The notes: generated from the sequence alone by a model not told the origin. Counted from the first letter of the stretch, positions 53,549 to 63,449 are shown. The stretch: 64,000 nucleotides of DNA from Anaerolineaceae bacterium UBA6086 (GCA_002436005.1 DIXG01000088.1:1-64000), one strand, 5' to 3'. A program made the numbers and translations.

Positions 53549-55816
53549 ATGGAAAAAATTGATAACCTAATTTCACAAATGACTCTGGAGGAAAAGGCAG
53601 CGCTTTGCACCGGTGCGAGCGCCTGGACAACGACAGCTGTTGAAAGGCTTGGCATCCCTTCGATGTTCGTTTCCGATGGACCCCATGGCGTTCGTAAAGT
53701 GCCAAATGAAAATGATATTGCTCAGACAAGTTTGCCAGCCACCTGTTTTCCAACTGCATCCTGCCAGGCTTCGAGCTGGAATATTGACCTGGTAAGGCAA
53801 ATGGGCGAAGCTATGGCAGAAGAAGCGCATGCCCTTGACGTGGATGTGCTGCTTGGCCCGGGCGTCAATATCAAGCGGACGCCGCTTTGTGGACGAAATT
53901 TTGAATACTATTCTGAAGACCCCTTTCTTTCTGGCGAAATGGGTGCCAGCCTGATCAAAGGCATTCAGAGCAAGGGCGTGGGAACGTCGCTCAAACACTT
54001 TGCAGCCAATAACCAGGAATATCAGCGTTTCGTCATCGATGCACGGGTGGACGAACGAACCCTGCGCGAGATTTATTTACGCTCCTTTGAAAACGCCGTG
54101 AAGAAAGCCAAGCCCTGGACGGTGATGTGCGCTTATAACAAGCTCAATGGGGATTACGCCTCTGAACATCATGAACTGCTGGTGGATATCTTGAAGGAGG
54201 AATGGGGTTTTGAAGGGCTGGTTGTCTCCGATTGGGGTGCAGTGCATGATCGGGTCAAATCGCTGAAGGGTGGGTTGGATCTTGAGATGCCAGGACCGCG
54301 CGATCGCCGTGTGCAGGCTGTTGTAGAAGCAATCAAATCCGGGGACATTGCGATGGAAGTTTTGGATGAGGCGGTGCGCCGGATACTGCAAATTGTCTTT
54401 AAGGCGCAGGACTCTCACCAGGAGATGGCGCTGGATGTGGAAGGCCACCATCAATTAGCCAAAAAGATTGTGGGAGAAAGCATTGTTCTGCTGAAAAATG
54501 ATGGCATCTTGCCCCTCAGCGGGCAAAAGAAAATTGCGGTGATCGGGCGTTCGGCGAAGGTGCCCAATTACCAGGGCGGCGGCAGCTCTCATATCAATCC
54601 GACTAGAGTAGATATTCCTCTGGATGAAATTAGGAAATTGGCTGGAGACGCAGACATTGTCTTTGCCCAGGGTTATTCTGGTGGAGATGAATTTGATCAG
54701 GGCTTGCTGGATGAAGCCGCCGATGTGGCACAATCAGCTGATGTGGCGTTGGTCTTCCTTGCTCTGCCGAGCTCCAAAGAATCCGAAGGGTATGATCGAG
54801 AGGATCTGGACCTGACCGAACAACAGCTGGCGCTGATTGATGCTGTGGCGGCTGTGCAATCGAAAACGATTGTCATCCTGAACAGTGGATCGGTGATTGC
54901 TGTACACCCCTGGGTTGAGAAAGTGAATGCGCTTTTGCAAGCCTGGATGATGGGGCAGGCAGGCGCAGGTGCAATCGCTGAAGTTTTATTTGGCGTTGTG
55001 AATCCGAGCGGCAAGCTGGCTGAGACTTACCCAATCAGGCTGGAAGATACGCCGGCGTACATCAATTTCCCCGGAGATGTAGGACAGGTTCGGTATGGGG
55101 AAGGTCTCTATGTCGGGTATCGCTATTACGATAAGAAAAAGGTGTCGGTACAGTTCCCCTTTGGATATGGGCTCAGCTACACGACCTTTGAATACAGCAA
55201 CGCCCGGGCAGCGGAAGCGTTTGATGATGTGGATGGACTAACGGTTTCTGTCGATATCACCAATACCGGGAAGGTGGCGGGGAGTGAAGTTGTCCAGGTA
55301 TATGTGCAGGATAAAGACTCCACACTCGATCGCCCGATCAAAGAATTGAAGGGCTTTGCCAAGGTTTACCTTGAGCCCGGAAAGACACAGACAGTATCAA
55401 TTAACCTGGATTTCCGTGCTTTTGCCTACTACCATCCCAAATATTCATCATGGATCACAGAAGATGGTGAATTTGATATTTTGATCGGTGCATCCTCGCA
55501 GGATATTCGCCAGATATTGACGACGACCATGCGGTCCTCCCTTCAGTTGCCCTGCGTTTTGGATCATGAATCCACGCTTCGAGAATGGCTTGATGACCCG
55601 AGAGGTGCTGCTGCGCTGGGACCCATGATCGATGAAATGAAGAAGCAGTTTGGCGCATTCCTGGGTGGGGATGAAGGGATCGGGATGGATCCACTGGCTA
55701 TGATCCAGGATATGCCCTTGCCCAGCATCCTGATGTTCCAACCACAATTTCTACCGATGCCTGTGGAGGAGATGATGGATGTATTTCTGCAGCAGGCACA
55801 TAGTAAAGATGCTTAA
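53549..55816 (+). CDS. GH3 beta-glucosidase
   Basis: A 755-residue cytoplasmic GH3 enzyme without signal peptide. The nucleophile is Asp228 in VVSDWG, preceded by the substrate motifs SDGPHGVR, GRNFEYYSEDP and KHFAANNQE. The second alpha/beta domain and the fibronectin-type III domain (VSVDITNTGKVAGSEVVQVY) follow. About 80 extra residues end the protein. It should split short beta-gluco-oligosaccharides to glucose. ATG 53549 is preferred because GGAG lies just before it. A TTG at 53522 is less likely. Confidence 0.9.
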   Translation: MEKIDNLISQMTLEEKAALCTGASAWTTTAVERLGIPSMFVSDGPHGVRKVPNENDIAQTSLPATCFPTASCQASSWNIDLVRQMGEAMAEEAHALDVDVLLGPGVNIKRTPLCGRNFEYYSEDPFLSGEMGASLIKGIQSKGVGTSLKHFAANNQEYQRFVIDARVDERTLREIYLRSFENAVKKAKPWTVMCAYNKLNGDYASEHHELLVDILKEEWGFEGLVVSDWGAVHDRVKSLKGGLDLEMPGPRDRRVQAVVEAIKSGDIAMEVLDEAVRRILQIVFKAQDSHQEMALDVEGHHQLAKKIVGESIVLLKNDGILPLSGQKKIAVIGRSAKVPNYQGGGSSHINPTRVDIPLDEIRKLAGDADIVFAQGYSGGDEFDQGLLDEAADVAQSADVALVFLALPSSKESEGYDREDLDLTEQQLALIDAVAAVQSKTIVILNSGSVIAVHPWVEKVNALLQAWMMGQAGAGAIAEVLFGVVNPSGKLAETYPIRLEDTPAYINFPGDVGQVRYGEGLYVGYRYYDKKKVSVQFPFGYGLSYTTFEYSNARAAEAFDDVDGLTVSVDITNTGKVAGSEVVQVYVQDKDSTLDRPIKELKGFAKVYLEPGKTQTVSINLDFRAFAYYHPKYSSWITEDGEFDILIGASSQDIRQILTTTMRSSLQLPCVLDHESTLREWLDDPRGAAALGPMIDEMKKQFGAFLGGDEGIGMDPLAMIQDMPLPSILMFQPQFLPMPVEEMMDVFLQQAHSKDA

Positions 55817-55862
55817 ACTTACCGGGAAGCCTGCTGCGAATGTTTTTTGATGATTTTGACTG

Positions 55863-55898
55863 GATCGGTGAAAAATGAATCCTCATTTTTCACCGATC
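55863..55898 (+). terminator. Perfect 16-bp hairpin between the GH3 and GH94 genes
   Basis: GATCGGTGAAAAATGA and TCATTTTTCACCGATC pair perfectly around ATCC. There is no T-run after it. It may act as a partial terminator or as a 3' stabiliser. The rest of the 219-base gap (55817-56035) shows no second promoter of good quality. Confidence 0.6.
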
Positions 55899-56035
55899 TG
55901 TCATGTAATGGTAGAGTCTTTCGGAATTTTACGTATGTTTTGTCTTTTGCCCGGCGCCTGTGCCCATCTGTGATGTGTAAATTGCTCTGCTGGTGTAGGA
56001 TTGGGTGTTTTTTGATTTTTGGAGAATGAACAGTA

Positions 56036-58474
56036 ATGCGATATGGTTATTTTGACGATCAAAACCGGGAATATGTCATTACACAGCCGGACACACCGCT
56101 GCCCTGGATTAACTATCTTGGCATGGTGGATTATTTTGGTTTGATCTCAAATACCGCCGGTGGGTATTCGTTTTTCCAGGATGCGCGCCTGCGCCGCCTG
56201 ACACGGTATCGCTATAACAACGTACCTCCCGATATCGGTGGGCGTTACCTTTACCTACGGGATAACAAAGATGGCACCTTTTGGTCACCCACCTGGATGC
56301 CCACCCGGCATCCGTTGGAGGATTATTCCTGCCGGCACGGCATGGGCTATTCCCGGATCGGGTCCACCTTTCACGGTATTCGGGCTGACATTAATTATTT
56401 TGTTCCGCCAAATGAGACATTAGAGATCTGGGACCTGACTCTTGAGAATCAATCCGAGGAAACCCTCACCCTCTCTGCCTTTTCTTGCGTGGAGTTTTGC
56501 CTTTGGGATGCGCTGGATGATGCAACCAATTTTCAACGTAATTTGAGCATCGGCGAGCTGGAAGTGGAAGGGTCCGTCATTTATCACAAGACGGAATATC
56601 GCGAACGCCGGAATCATTTTGCCTATTTCGCCTGCTCTGAACCGCTGGCAGGGTTTGAGACCCAGCGCGAGTCTTTCCTGGGACCCTATCGAGGCTGGGA
56701 ATCTCCGCAGGTGGTTGAATCGGATCGTTCGACCAATTCACTCAAAACAGGCTGGTCGCCTGTGGGTGTACATCACCTGCGGTTCGTCCTGGCACCCGGA
56801 GAAAAGAAACGGGTGATTTTCCTTCTGGGTTATCACGAGAACTCGCCGGATGAAAAATTCTCACCACGCGGATCGCAAACGATTAACAAACGAACCATCG
56901 GACCTGTGATTCAGGCTTATCTTGACCCACAGAGGGTGGATGAGGCGTTTCAGGCGTTGCTGGGGGTTTGGGACGAATTGTTAGGTGTAATCCAGGTGCA
57001 CACCCCCGATGAACACGTGGACCGGATGGTCAATATCTGGAACGCCTATCAATGTATGGTGACTTTCAACCTTTCCCGTTCTGCGTCCTACTTCGAATCG
57101 GGGATCGGGCGCGGCATGGGATTTCGCGATTCAAACCAGGATTTGCTTGGGTTTATTCACATGGTGCCCGACCGGGCACGCCAGCGGATTTTGGATCTGG
57201 CGTCCACTCAGCTTGAAAATGGCGGAGCATTTCATCAATATCAGCCTCTCACCAAGCGCGGCAATGATTCAATTGGCAGCAATTTTAATGATGATCCCCT
57301 GTGGCTGGTGTTGAGCGCTGCGGCTTATCTGAAAGAAACCGCGGATTGGGACATTCTGAAGGAGCGCATTCCGTTTGAAAACAAACCCGGGACAGAAGCC
57401 AGCCTTTTAGATCACCTGCGGCGCAGCATTCAGTATGTGATTGATAATATTGGACCGCACGGGTTACCGTTGATAGGTCGGGCAGACTGGAATGATTGTC
57501 TGAACCTGAATACCTTCTCGCATAATCCCGGGGAATCCTTCCAGACCACGACAAATCGGGATGGCAAGGTTGCTGAATCTGTGGTGATCGCTGCCCTGTT
57601 TACCATGGCAGCCATGGAGCTCTCCAAAATCACCCATCGCCTGGGGATGAGGGAAGAATCTGAGCGACTTTCGGGTCTGGCAGATGGCATGGCTGCAACA
57701 ACTCGCCGCTATGGATGGGATGGGGGATGGTTTTTACGGGCTTATGATCATTTCGGGCAACCGGTGGGCTCAAAATCCTGTGAGGAAGGCAAAATCTATA
57801 TTGAACCGCAGGGATTATGCACAATGGCTGGGATTGGGGTCAGCGAGGGGCTGGCAGAGACGGCATTGAAGGCTGTGGAGCGGCACCTGGCAACAGAACA
57901 TGGTATCCTGCTGTTACAGCCGCCCTACCAATCTTATCACCTTCATCTGGGTGAAATTTCTTCCTACCCACCCGGCTTCAAGGAAAATGCCAGCGTCTTC
58001 TGCCACACCAATCCCTGGATCATGATTGCGGAAGCCATACTTGGCGCTGGTGATCGAGCGCTGGATTACTACCTGCGTATCAACCCCTCTTACCGGGAGA
58101 TCATGAGCGATTTGCACCGCTGCGAGCCCTATGTTTATGCCCAGATGATTGCTGGCAAGGATTCAGATGCATTTGGCGAGGCAAAGAATGCCTGGCTGAC
58201 GGGAACGGCAGCCTGGAATTTTGTCGCCATCACACAGTGGATTTTGGGCATCCGTCCAGACTTTGATGGTCTGCGATTGGAGCCCGTCCTGCCAGATAAG
58301 TGGGAAGGGTTCAGTGTTGTGCGCAAGTTCCGCGGCAGCACCTATCATATCACGGTCAGACGGAAAGGCAGGGGAAACGAGTTGACGCTGATGGTGAATG
58401 GGCAGCCGGTTGAAGGCACGCTGATCCCTGTGGTGGAGGCAGAACAGGTGGATGTTGAGGTGACCATCGGTTAG
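56036..58474 (+). CDS. cbpA: Cellobiose phosphorylase (GH94)
   Basis: An 812-residue GH94 enzyme, the length of known cellobiose phosphorylases. It starts with RYGYFDDQNREYVI, and RLTRYRYNNVPPDIGGRYLY, GIGRGMGFRDSNQDLLGF and FNDDPLWLVLSAAAYLKET follow the order of clostridial cellobiose phosphorylase. The catalytic acid motif ADWND has Asp at 484 and 487. The reaction is cellobiose + phosphate to glucose 1-phosphate + glucose. No signal peptide. The ribosome binding site is TTGGAGA, about seven bases before ATG 56036. Confidence 0.92.
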   Translation: MRYGYFDDQNREYVITQPDTPLPWINYLGMVDYFGLISNTAGGYSFFQDARLRRLTRYRYNNVPPDIGGRYLYLRDNKDGTFWSPTWMPTRHPLEDYSCRHGMGYSRIGSTFHGIRADINYFVPPNETLEIWDLTLENQSEETLTLSAFSCVEFCLWDALDDATNFQRNLSIGELEVEGSVIYHKTEYRERRNHFAYFACSEPLAGFETQRESFLGPYRGWESPQVVESDRSTNSLKTGWSPVGVHHLRFVLAPGEKKRVIFLLGYHENSPDEKFSPRGSQTINKRTIGPVIQAYLDPQRVDEAFQALLGVWDELLGVIQVHTPDEHVDRMVNIWNAYQCMVTFNLSRSASYFESGIGRGMGFRDSNQDLLGFIHMVPDRARQRILDLASTQLENGGAFHQYQPLTKRGNDSIGSNFNDDPLWLVLSAAAYLKETADWDILKERIPFENKPGTEASLLDHLRRSIQYVIDNIGPHGLPLIGRADWNDCLNLNTFSHNPGESFQTTTNRDGKVAESVVIAALFTMAAMELSKITHRLGMREESERLSGLADGMAATTRRYGWDGGWFLRAYDHFGQPVGSKSCEEGKIYIEPQGLCTMAGIGVSEGLAETALKAVERHLATEHGILLLQPPYQSYHLHLGEISSYPPGFKENASVFCHTNPWIMIAEAILGAGDRALDYYLRINPSYREIMSDLHRCEPYVYAQMIAGKDSDAFGEAKNAWLTGTAAWNFVAITQWILGIRPDFDGLRLEPVLPDKWEGFSVVRKFRGSTYHITVRRKGRGNELTLMVNGQPVEGTLIPVVEAEQVDVEVTIG

Positions 58475-58531
58475 TGTTAGCATCGGTCAGATTTTTCAGT
58501 TCAAATAAGTTTGCAGAAGGGATGCTTTGCT

Positions 58532-60949
58532 ATGGCGAGTTATGGTTTTTTTGATGATGCCAACCATGAGTATGTGATCACCAACCCGAAAACCCCAGTC
58601 AAATGGATTAACTACATTGGGTCACTGAGTTTTGGCGGATTTGTGGATCAGACCGGGGGGATGTTGATCTGCCGCCAGGACCCCGCATTGAACCGCATCA
58701 CGCGCTATCTGACGCAGGGACCCCCCTCAGAGTTCAAGGGCACCACACTCTATTTGCGTCTCCCGGGGGACAAGGGGGGCTACGAGGTGTTTTCGCCCTT
58801 TTACGTGCCAACACTAACGCCCCTCACCCGTTACACCTGCCATGTGGGGTTGGGGTATTCAAAATTTATTTCCGAGTATCGGGGTATTCAAACCGAGGTG
58901 TGCATCTTTGTGCCATTGAATGCAAACCTGGTGATTCAACAGGTGACAGTGAACAACCTGACCGAGAAGGATCAAAATGTAGATGTGATCCCGGTAGTGG
59001 AATATACCCATCCGGATGCGCTCAAACAGCTGATCAATGCCGATTGGGTACCGCAGACCATGCAGTCCTACCACGATGTGGATTTCAGGGGGCTGACAAT
59101 CCTCAGCCAGGCGCCATTTATGTTTAAAGGCCGTCGCAGGAATTACATCACTGCCAACTTGTCCGCCACTTCTTACGAAACCGATCGAGGTGCGTTCCTG
59201 GGCGACCAGGGTTACGGCAGCTGGGCGTCACCTCAGAGCCTACAGGCGCCAGAGCTTGGCAGCAATTTGGCTTTGCGCGGGGACAATATCAGTGCGTTGA
59301 TGCTTCACCTGGGCGACATCCCGCCGGGCGAGAGCCGTCAGGCGATTATTTTGCTGGGGCAGACAGATAAATTCAAGGATGGTGTGCCTGAGATTGAGGA
59401 TTATCGGGAAGCTGAGCGTGTGGAAGCTGCCTTCGCTGAGATCCGTGCGTTTTGGCAGAATGTGCTTTCAACAGCCCAAGTTTTGACACCAGACCCGGCT
59501 ATGGACCGCATGCTCAACATCCACAACCCGCGTCAGTGCGTGGTCACAATGAACTGGTCCCGTTATCTCTCGTTGTACCAGCTGGGTTTTGGCGCGCGGG
59601 GGATGGGGTTCCGCGACAGCTCGCAAGATGTGATGGGCGCGCTGCCGGCTTTACCGGAAGCCTGTAAGCAATTACTGCTCAAGCTGATGCGGGTGCAGAA
59701 GCGGGATGGCTCTGCCATGCACCAGTTCAACCCCCTGACCATGATTGCCAATATGGGGGATTCTGCTGGCGAAGAGGATCGCCCAAACTTTTACAGTGAC
59801 GACCATCTGTGGGGCGTACTGGCTGTTGTAGAATACCTGAAGGAGACGGGCGATCTCGGATTTCTTGAGGAGGTCATTCCCTTTTATGAGAAAGACCGGC
59901 AAGAGGCTCCGATGGAAGCCGGCAGCCTGTGGGAACATCTGAGGCGCGCCATCCACTTCACCCATGAAAACACCGGTGCCCACGGGTTGCCCCTGCTGGG
60001 GTTTGCGGATTGGAATGATACTGTCAACCTTCCAGCGGGAGCCGAGTCCTTGTTCACAGCGCATCTGTATGGCTGGGCGCTTTTGGAAATGATTGGACTG
60101 GCAGAAAAACTTGGCGAAGATGAAACGGTTGAGACCTATTCCGCTTTCTACCAGTCGATGCAGGATATTGTGAACGCGGTGGCGTGGGATGGCGAATGGT
60201 ATGTGCGTTATTTTGACCATCAAGGCGGCCTTCTCGGTTCTCACCGCAATTCGCAGGGAAAGATCTTCACCAACGCCCAGTCGTGGGCAGTTCTTTCCGG
60301 GTTTGCGCCGGAAAGGTGGAGTTTACAGGCATTGGACTCGGTCTTTGAACACCTGAATACCGCTCACGGCATCAAACTCAGCACGCCGGGATATGATGGG
60401 TTTGATCCGGATAAGGGCGGTGTGACCACCTATCCACCAGGAGCGAAGGAGAACGGCGGCATCTTTTTGCATGCCAATCCCTGGGTGATGATTGCTGAGA
60501 CCCTGCTGGGACGGGGGGATCGGGCATACCAGTATTACCGGCAGATCAACCCGGCAACAAAGAATGACCTGGCAGATGTTTTTGAATGTGAGCCCTATGT
60601 CTATCCACAAAACATCCTGGGCGATGAACATCCTCAATTTGGATTGGCGCGCAATGCCTGGTTGACGGGGACGGCATCCTGGGCTTACCAGGCGGGGTTG
60701 AAATATATTCTGGGCGTGCGTCCGGAATATGACGGCCTGCGCCTGGATCCCTGCGTCCCATCCGACTGGCAACGATTCTCGATCACAAGGCATTTCAGGG
60801 GAGCGGAATATACGATCCAGGTGGAAAATCCTGATGGTGTGCAGAAAGGCGTGAAGACTATCCGCGTGGATGGCGACTTATTAGAGGGCACGCTGCTGCC
60901 GGTATTCGCGGATGGCAAAGTTCATCAAATTGAGGTTGTGATGGGATAG
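58532..60949 (+). CDS. Second GH94 phosphorylase, specificity unknown
   Basis: An 805-residue paralogue of the preceding enzyme with the same domain order and the acid motif ADWND (Asp 493, 496). The regions that shape the acceptor site differ: TGGMLICRQDPALNRI, HPDALKQL and GARGMGFRDSSQDVMGA replace the cellobiose phosphorylase versions. I cannot assign the sugar; laminaribiose, cello-oligosaccharides or another beta-glucoside are possible. ATG 58532 is used, with AAGGGA about ten bases upstream; TTG 58511 is weaker. The gene follows after 57 bases, so both enzymes are in one transcript. Confidence 0.85.
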   Translation: MASYGFFDDANHEYVITNPKTPVKWINYIGSLSFGGFVDQTGGMLICRQDPALNRITRYLTQGPPSEFKGTTLYLRLPGDKGGYEVFSPFYVPTLTPLTRYTCHVGLGYSKFISEYRGIQTEVCIFVPLNANLVIQQVTVNNLTEKDQNVDVIPVVEYTHPDALKQLINADWVPQTMQSYHDVDFRGLTILSQAPFMFKGRRRNYITANLSATSYETDRGAFLGDQGYGSWASPQSLQAPELGSNLALRGDNISALMLHLGDIPPGESRQAIILLGQTDKFKDGVPEIEDYREAERVEAAFAEIRAFWQNVLSTAQVLTPDPAMDRMLNIHNPRQCVVTMNWSRYLSLYQLGFGARGMGFRDSSQDVMGALPALPEACKQLLLKLMRVQKRDGSAMHQFNPLTMIANMGDSAGEEDRPNFYSDDHLWGVLAVVEYLKETGDLGFLEEVIPFYEKDRQEAPMEAGSLWEHLRRAIHFTHENTGAHGLPLLGFADWNDTVNLPAGAESLFTAHLYGWALLEMIGLAEKLGEDETVETYSAFYQSMQDIVNAVAWDGEWYVRYFDHQGGLLGSHRNSQGKIFTNAQSWAVLSGFAPERWSLQALDSVFEHLNTAHGIKLSTPGYDGFDPDKGGVTTYPPGAKENGGIFLHANPWVMIAETLLGRGDRAYQYYRQINPATKNDLADVFECEPYVYPQNILGDEHPQFGLARNAWLTGTASWAYQAGLKYILGVRPEYDGLRLDPCVPSDWQRFSITRHFRGAEYTIQVENPDGVQKGVKTIRVDGDLLEGTLLPVFADGKVHQIEVVMG

Positions 60950-60983
60950 GCTGGCTTGGCTTAACCTGTTGGATAAAAAATTA

Positions 60984-61005
60984 CCCCCTGAGTTTTTTCA
61001 GGGGG
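60984..61005. terminator. Bidirectional terminator after the GH94 operon
   Basis: CCCCCTGA and TCAGGGGG form an 8-bp stem around GTTTTT. On the minus strand the hairpin is followed by ATTTTTT, so it is a good intrinsic terminator for the peptidase gene. On the plus strand it also ends the sugar operon. Confidence 0.75.
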
Positions 61006-61032
61006 GAAGTTTGTTAAATTTATCAGATGAGA

Positions 61033-62247
61033 TCAGTTCAGAAAATCCCAGGGGTTGACGCGCCCATAGTCATCGCTGCGCATTTCAAAGTGCAAATGGG
61101 GGCCGGTGGATTTGCCGGTGCTGCCCATCAGACCGATGGTGTCACCCTGGTAGACCTCCTGTCCGCAGTTTACGTTAATGACGCTCAGGTGAGCATAGAG
61201 CGTTTGCCAGCCAGACCCGTGGTCAATCACAATCATTTCGCCATAGCCATAATCGTTCCAACCGGCATAGACCACCACGCCGTGATCAGCGGCGTAGATC
61301 GGGTTGCCAAGGCGGCCTGCGATGTCGATGGCAAAGTGGTTCGTCTCCGGGCTATAGTCATAACCCGATAGGTAGCGTTCTGTTGACGGCCAGATGAAGG
61401 TGAGCGAGCCGCTAATGCCATCAAAGCTGCCAGAGCAAGCGCCTGGGCCAAGGTGTTTGGCGGTGGCTGGCTCATCCCGGCTGATACGAGGGGTGCGCCA
61501 ATCTGTAAAGGTGCCCTGACCGCCAGGAATCACCAGCATTTTTTCGGGAGGGATATTGGGATTGGCATAATCGCCAATCGTGTTGAGGTTCAAGCCATTG
61601 CCCGGATAGTTGATGATATCTTCTGGTGTTACGTTGTAAACTTCCGCCACGCCGTTCAAGCCCTCGCCAGCGCTCCACATGTGATAGACGCCGTCCACCG
61701 GCAGGATGTTGAGCGTTTGCCCGGGAAGGATGAAGTGGGGATCATCACCGAGGGTGTAGCGGTTTCCCCACAGGATCGTTTCTGGCTTCAGGTTGAATTT
61801 ATCGGCAATTGAAAAGATCGAGTCTCCTGTTTCAACGGTATATTGGATCACTTCATTCCGATCCTGGTCCACCGTTAGCATGGTGTGCAAATCGGCGGAT
61901 CGATAGAAACCATCTGCATTGCTGCCGCCTGCATGAAAAGAGGGCGGGGGCACGGTGGCTGTGGGTTCGGCAAAGGCTGCCGCGTTGGCAACATTTACCG
62001 TTTCATCGGCAATTTCCGGGTTATTTTGGTAGAAGGTGTTCATGACCCACGCAACGAGCAGCACCAGCAGGAGGGTGATGCTGGCTGTTCCAACCCTCAG
62101 GGCTGTTTCGCCCAGGCCAAAGCGGCGCAAACGATCCCAAAAACGCACCAGAGAGAGTTCAGGTGTCTGGATATCCTTCCTGGTTGAAATTTTGTCAGGA
62201 GCTGGCTCTGGATCAGGTCGCTGCCAGGGGTCTTTTTTGTCAGGCAT
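61033..62247 (-). CDS. M23 peptidase with LysM domains
   Basis: A 404-residue peptidoglycan endopeptidase. A membrane anchor at about residues 55-75 is followed by LysM motifs (YTVETGDSIFSIADKFNL at about 140, and a second, more divergent one near 195). The C-terminal M23 domain has HFAIDIAG with the first His/Asp pair and HLHFEM with the second, so the zinc site looks intact. It acts on the cell wall outside the membrane. It has its own terminator and is separated from the ssb operon by a gap of about 225 bases. Confidence 0.9.
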   Translation of the reverse strand: MPDKKDPWQRPDPEPAPDKISTRKDIQTPELSLVRFWDRLRRFGLGETALRVGTASITLLLVLLVAWVMNTFYQNNPEIADETVNVANAAAFAEPTATVPPPSFHAGGSNADGFYRSADLHTMLTVDQDRNEVIQYTVETGDSIFSIADKFNLKPETILWGNRYTLGDDPHFILPGQTLNILPVDGVYHMWSAGEGLNGVAEVYNVTPEDIINYPGNGLNLNTIGDYANPNIPPEKMLVIPGGQGTFTDWRTPRISRDEPATAKHLGPGACSGSFDGISGSLTFIWPSTERYLSGYDYSPETNHFAIDIAGRLGNPIYAADHGVVVYAGWNDYGYGEMIVIDHGSGWQTLYAHLSVINVNCGQEVYQGDTIGLMGSTGKSTGPHLHFEMRSDDYGRVNPWDFLN

Positions 62248-62374
62248 GATGTGAAGTTTAGCACGATTCGGTTGGAAAGGCGAGTCTTTTGTAGACCCTT
62301 AGCATAAAAATACATATAATATTATGCGTAAATTTGATTTCATAAAATTATTCTGCAAACCCCATCCATCAAAA

Positions 62375-62401
62375 ATCCCCGGGCGAAAGGTGCTCGGGGA
62401 T
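62375..62401 (-). terminator. Terminator of the ssb-DUF3467-translin operon
   Basis: ATCCCCG and CGGGGAT form the stem. In the minus direction it is followed by TTTTTG, as expected for the end of the operon. It lies about 70 bases after the translin-like stop. Confidence 0.65.
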
Positions 62402-62472
62402 GTCATTTGAGTGCAAGATGCTGCGCTTAATCACAGAAAGCGGTTGCCAATATCCTCAAGGTCAGCAGTGGT

Positions 62473-63126
62473 TTATTCCTCTTTGTCATGGATCTCTAAC
62501 CCCGATAATTGGTTGGAGAGATTAGAAATGCGCTTTTCAAGCTGCTGCTGGCGGTAACTGATGGTTACATCTGCCTGGGTGCGTTCGATGATGCTGCGGG
62601 CAATATCGGTACGGCGGCGCAAACCATAGGTCAGGGCATCAGGGAAATCCATGGTGACCAGCTGGGCGTAGATGTCATCCATCACATCCAGCAGCCGTTC
62701 GACCTCCTGTGAGTGTCCTTCACGCATGATATCCATGATCCTGCGGCGCAGTTCGCCAACCACCTCCGACATGCCATTCAAATAAGTGGCAAATTCGACC
62801 TGCAGCTCTTCAGGAGCGGGCCAATCCCGGTTGAGGATGGTTGCCACGGTCAGATGTGCTTCGCAATACTCCTTGAGCGCATCCTGGGCATAGCCTGAAT
62901 AATACAGATCAGGATCCTGAGCCAGGCCTTCTCGCAGTGCCTGTGCCAGCAAATCTGCCTGTGCCAGGTGTTCAGCTGCCAGGGCGGCATCTTCACGGTG
63001 AATGGCACGGATGGCTCGGGCGGCGTGACGCGTCAGGTCGCGGCTTTGTGAGAGGGCTTCGTCCCTGATCTTATTTTGCCGCTCGAAGGACTCGCGGATG
63101 CGGTCGGACAGGTCTTCAAAATTCAT
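62473..63126 (-). CDS. Translin-family protein
   Basis: A 217-residue, all-helical protein. Its layout follows the translin fold: an N-terminal helix MNFEDLSDRIRESFERQNKIRDEAL, then SGYAQDALKEYCEAH, a DMNGMSEVVGELRRRI-type helix, then LTYGLRRRTDIARSIIERTQADV. Translin binds single-stranded RNA or DNA in eukaryotes. Translin-like genes occur in some bacteria and archaea. ATG 63126 is preferred because GAGGAG lies eight bases upstream; a GTG at 63135 is too close to it. It is the third gene after ssb and DUF3467. Confidence 0.7.
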   Translation of the reverse strand: MNFEDLSDRIRESFERQNKIRDEALSQSRDLTRHAARAIRAIHREDAALAAEHLAQADLLAQALREGLAQDPDLYYSGYAQDALKEYCEAHLTVATILNRDWPAPEELQVEFATYLNGMSEVVGELRRRIMDIMREGHSQEVERLLDVMDDIYAQLVTMDFPDALTYGLRRRTDIARSIIERTQADVTISYRQQQLEKRISNLSNQLSGLEIHDKEE

Positions 63127-63131
63127 GATCT

Positions 63132-63437
63132 TCACTCCTCATTGGAGGTATTGGGCCGAAACAGGTCATCTGCCAGCGAGTGTGGTGTGGGAATGTTAAT
63201 CTCGCCAAACTTGGTTTCGTAGCGGTTGAGATTTTCTGCCATCGCCCTCAGGAAAAGTTTTGCGGCTGTTGGCGACATCACCAACCTGGCATCCACTTCG
63301 GGTTTATTCCCGCCGGGCAGCAGCAACGAATAATCCAGGATGAATTCAGATGCTGTGTGCGAGATCCTGACAAAGTTGACATACTTTGGATCCAGGTCTT
63401 CCGGCAGGTCAAGATTGGGGATGGGATTTTTGGCCAT
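63132..63437 (-). CDS. DUF3467 family protein
   Basis: A 101-residue protein. KYVNFVRISHTASEFILDYSL and VDARLVMSPTAAKLFLRAM are characteristic of DUF3467, a small family of unknown function seen near replication or phage-like genes. ATG 63437 is chosen with GAGG six bases upstream. It sits between ssb and the translin-like gene with gaps of 5-12 bases. Confidence 0.8.
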   Translation of the reverse strand: MAKNPIPNLDLPEDLDPKYVNFVRISHTASEFILDYSLLLPGGNKPEVDARLVMSPTAAKLFLRAMAENLNRYETKFGEINIPTPHSLADDLFRPNTSNEE

Positions 63438-63449
63438 GGTCACCCTCTT

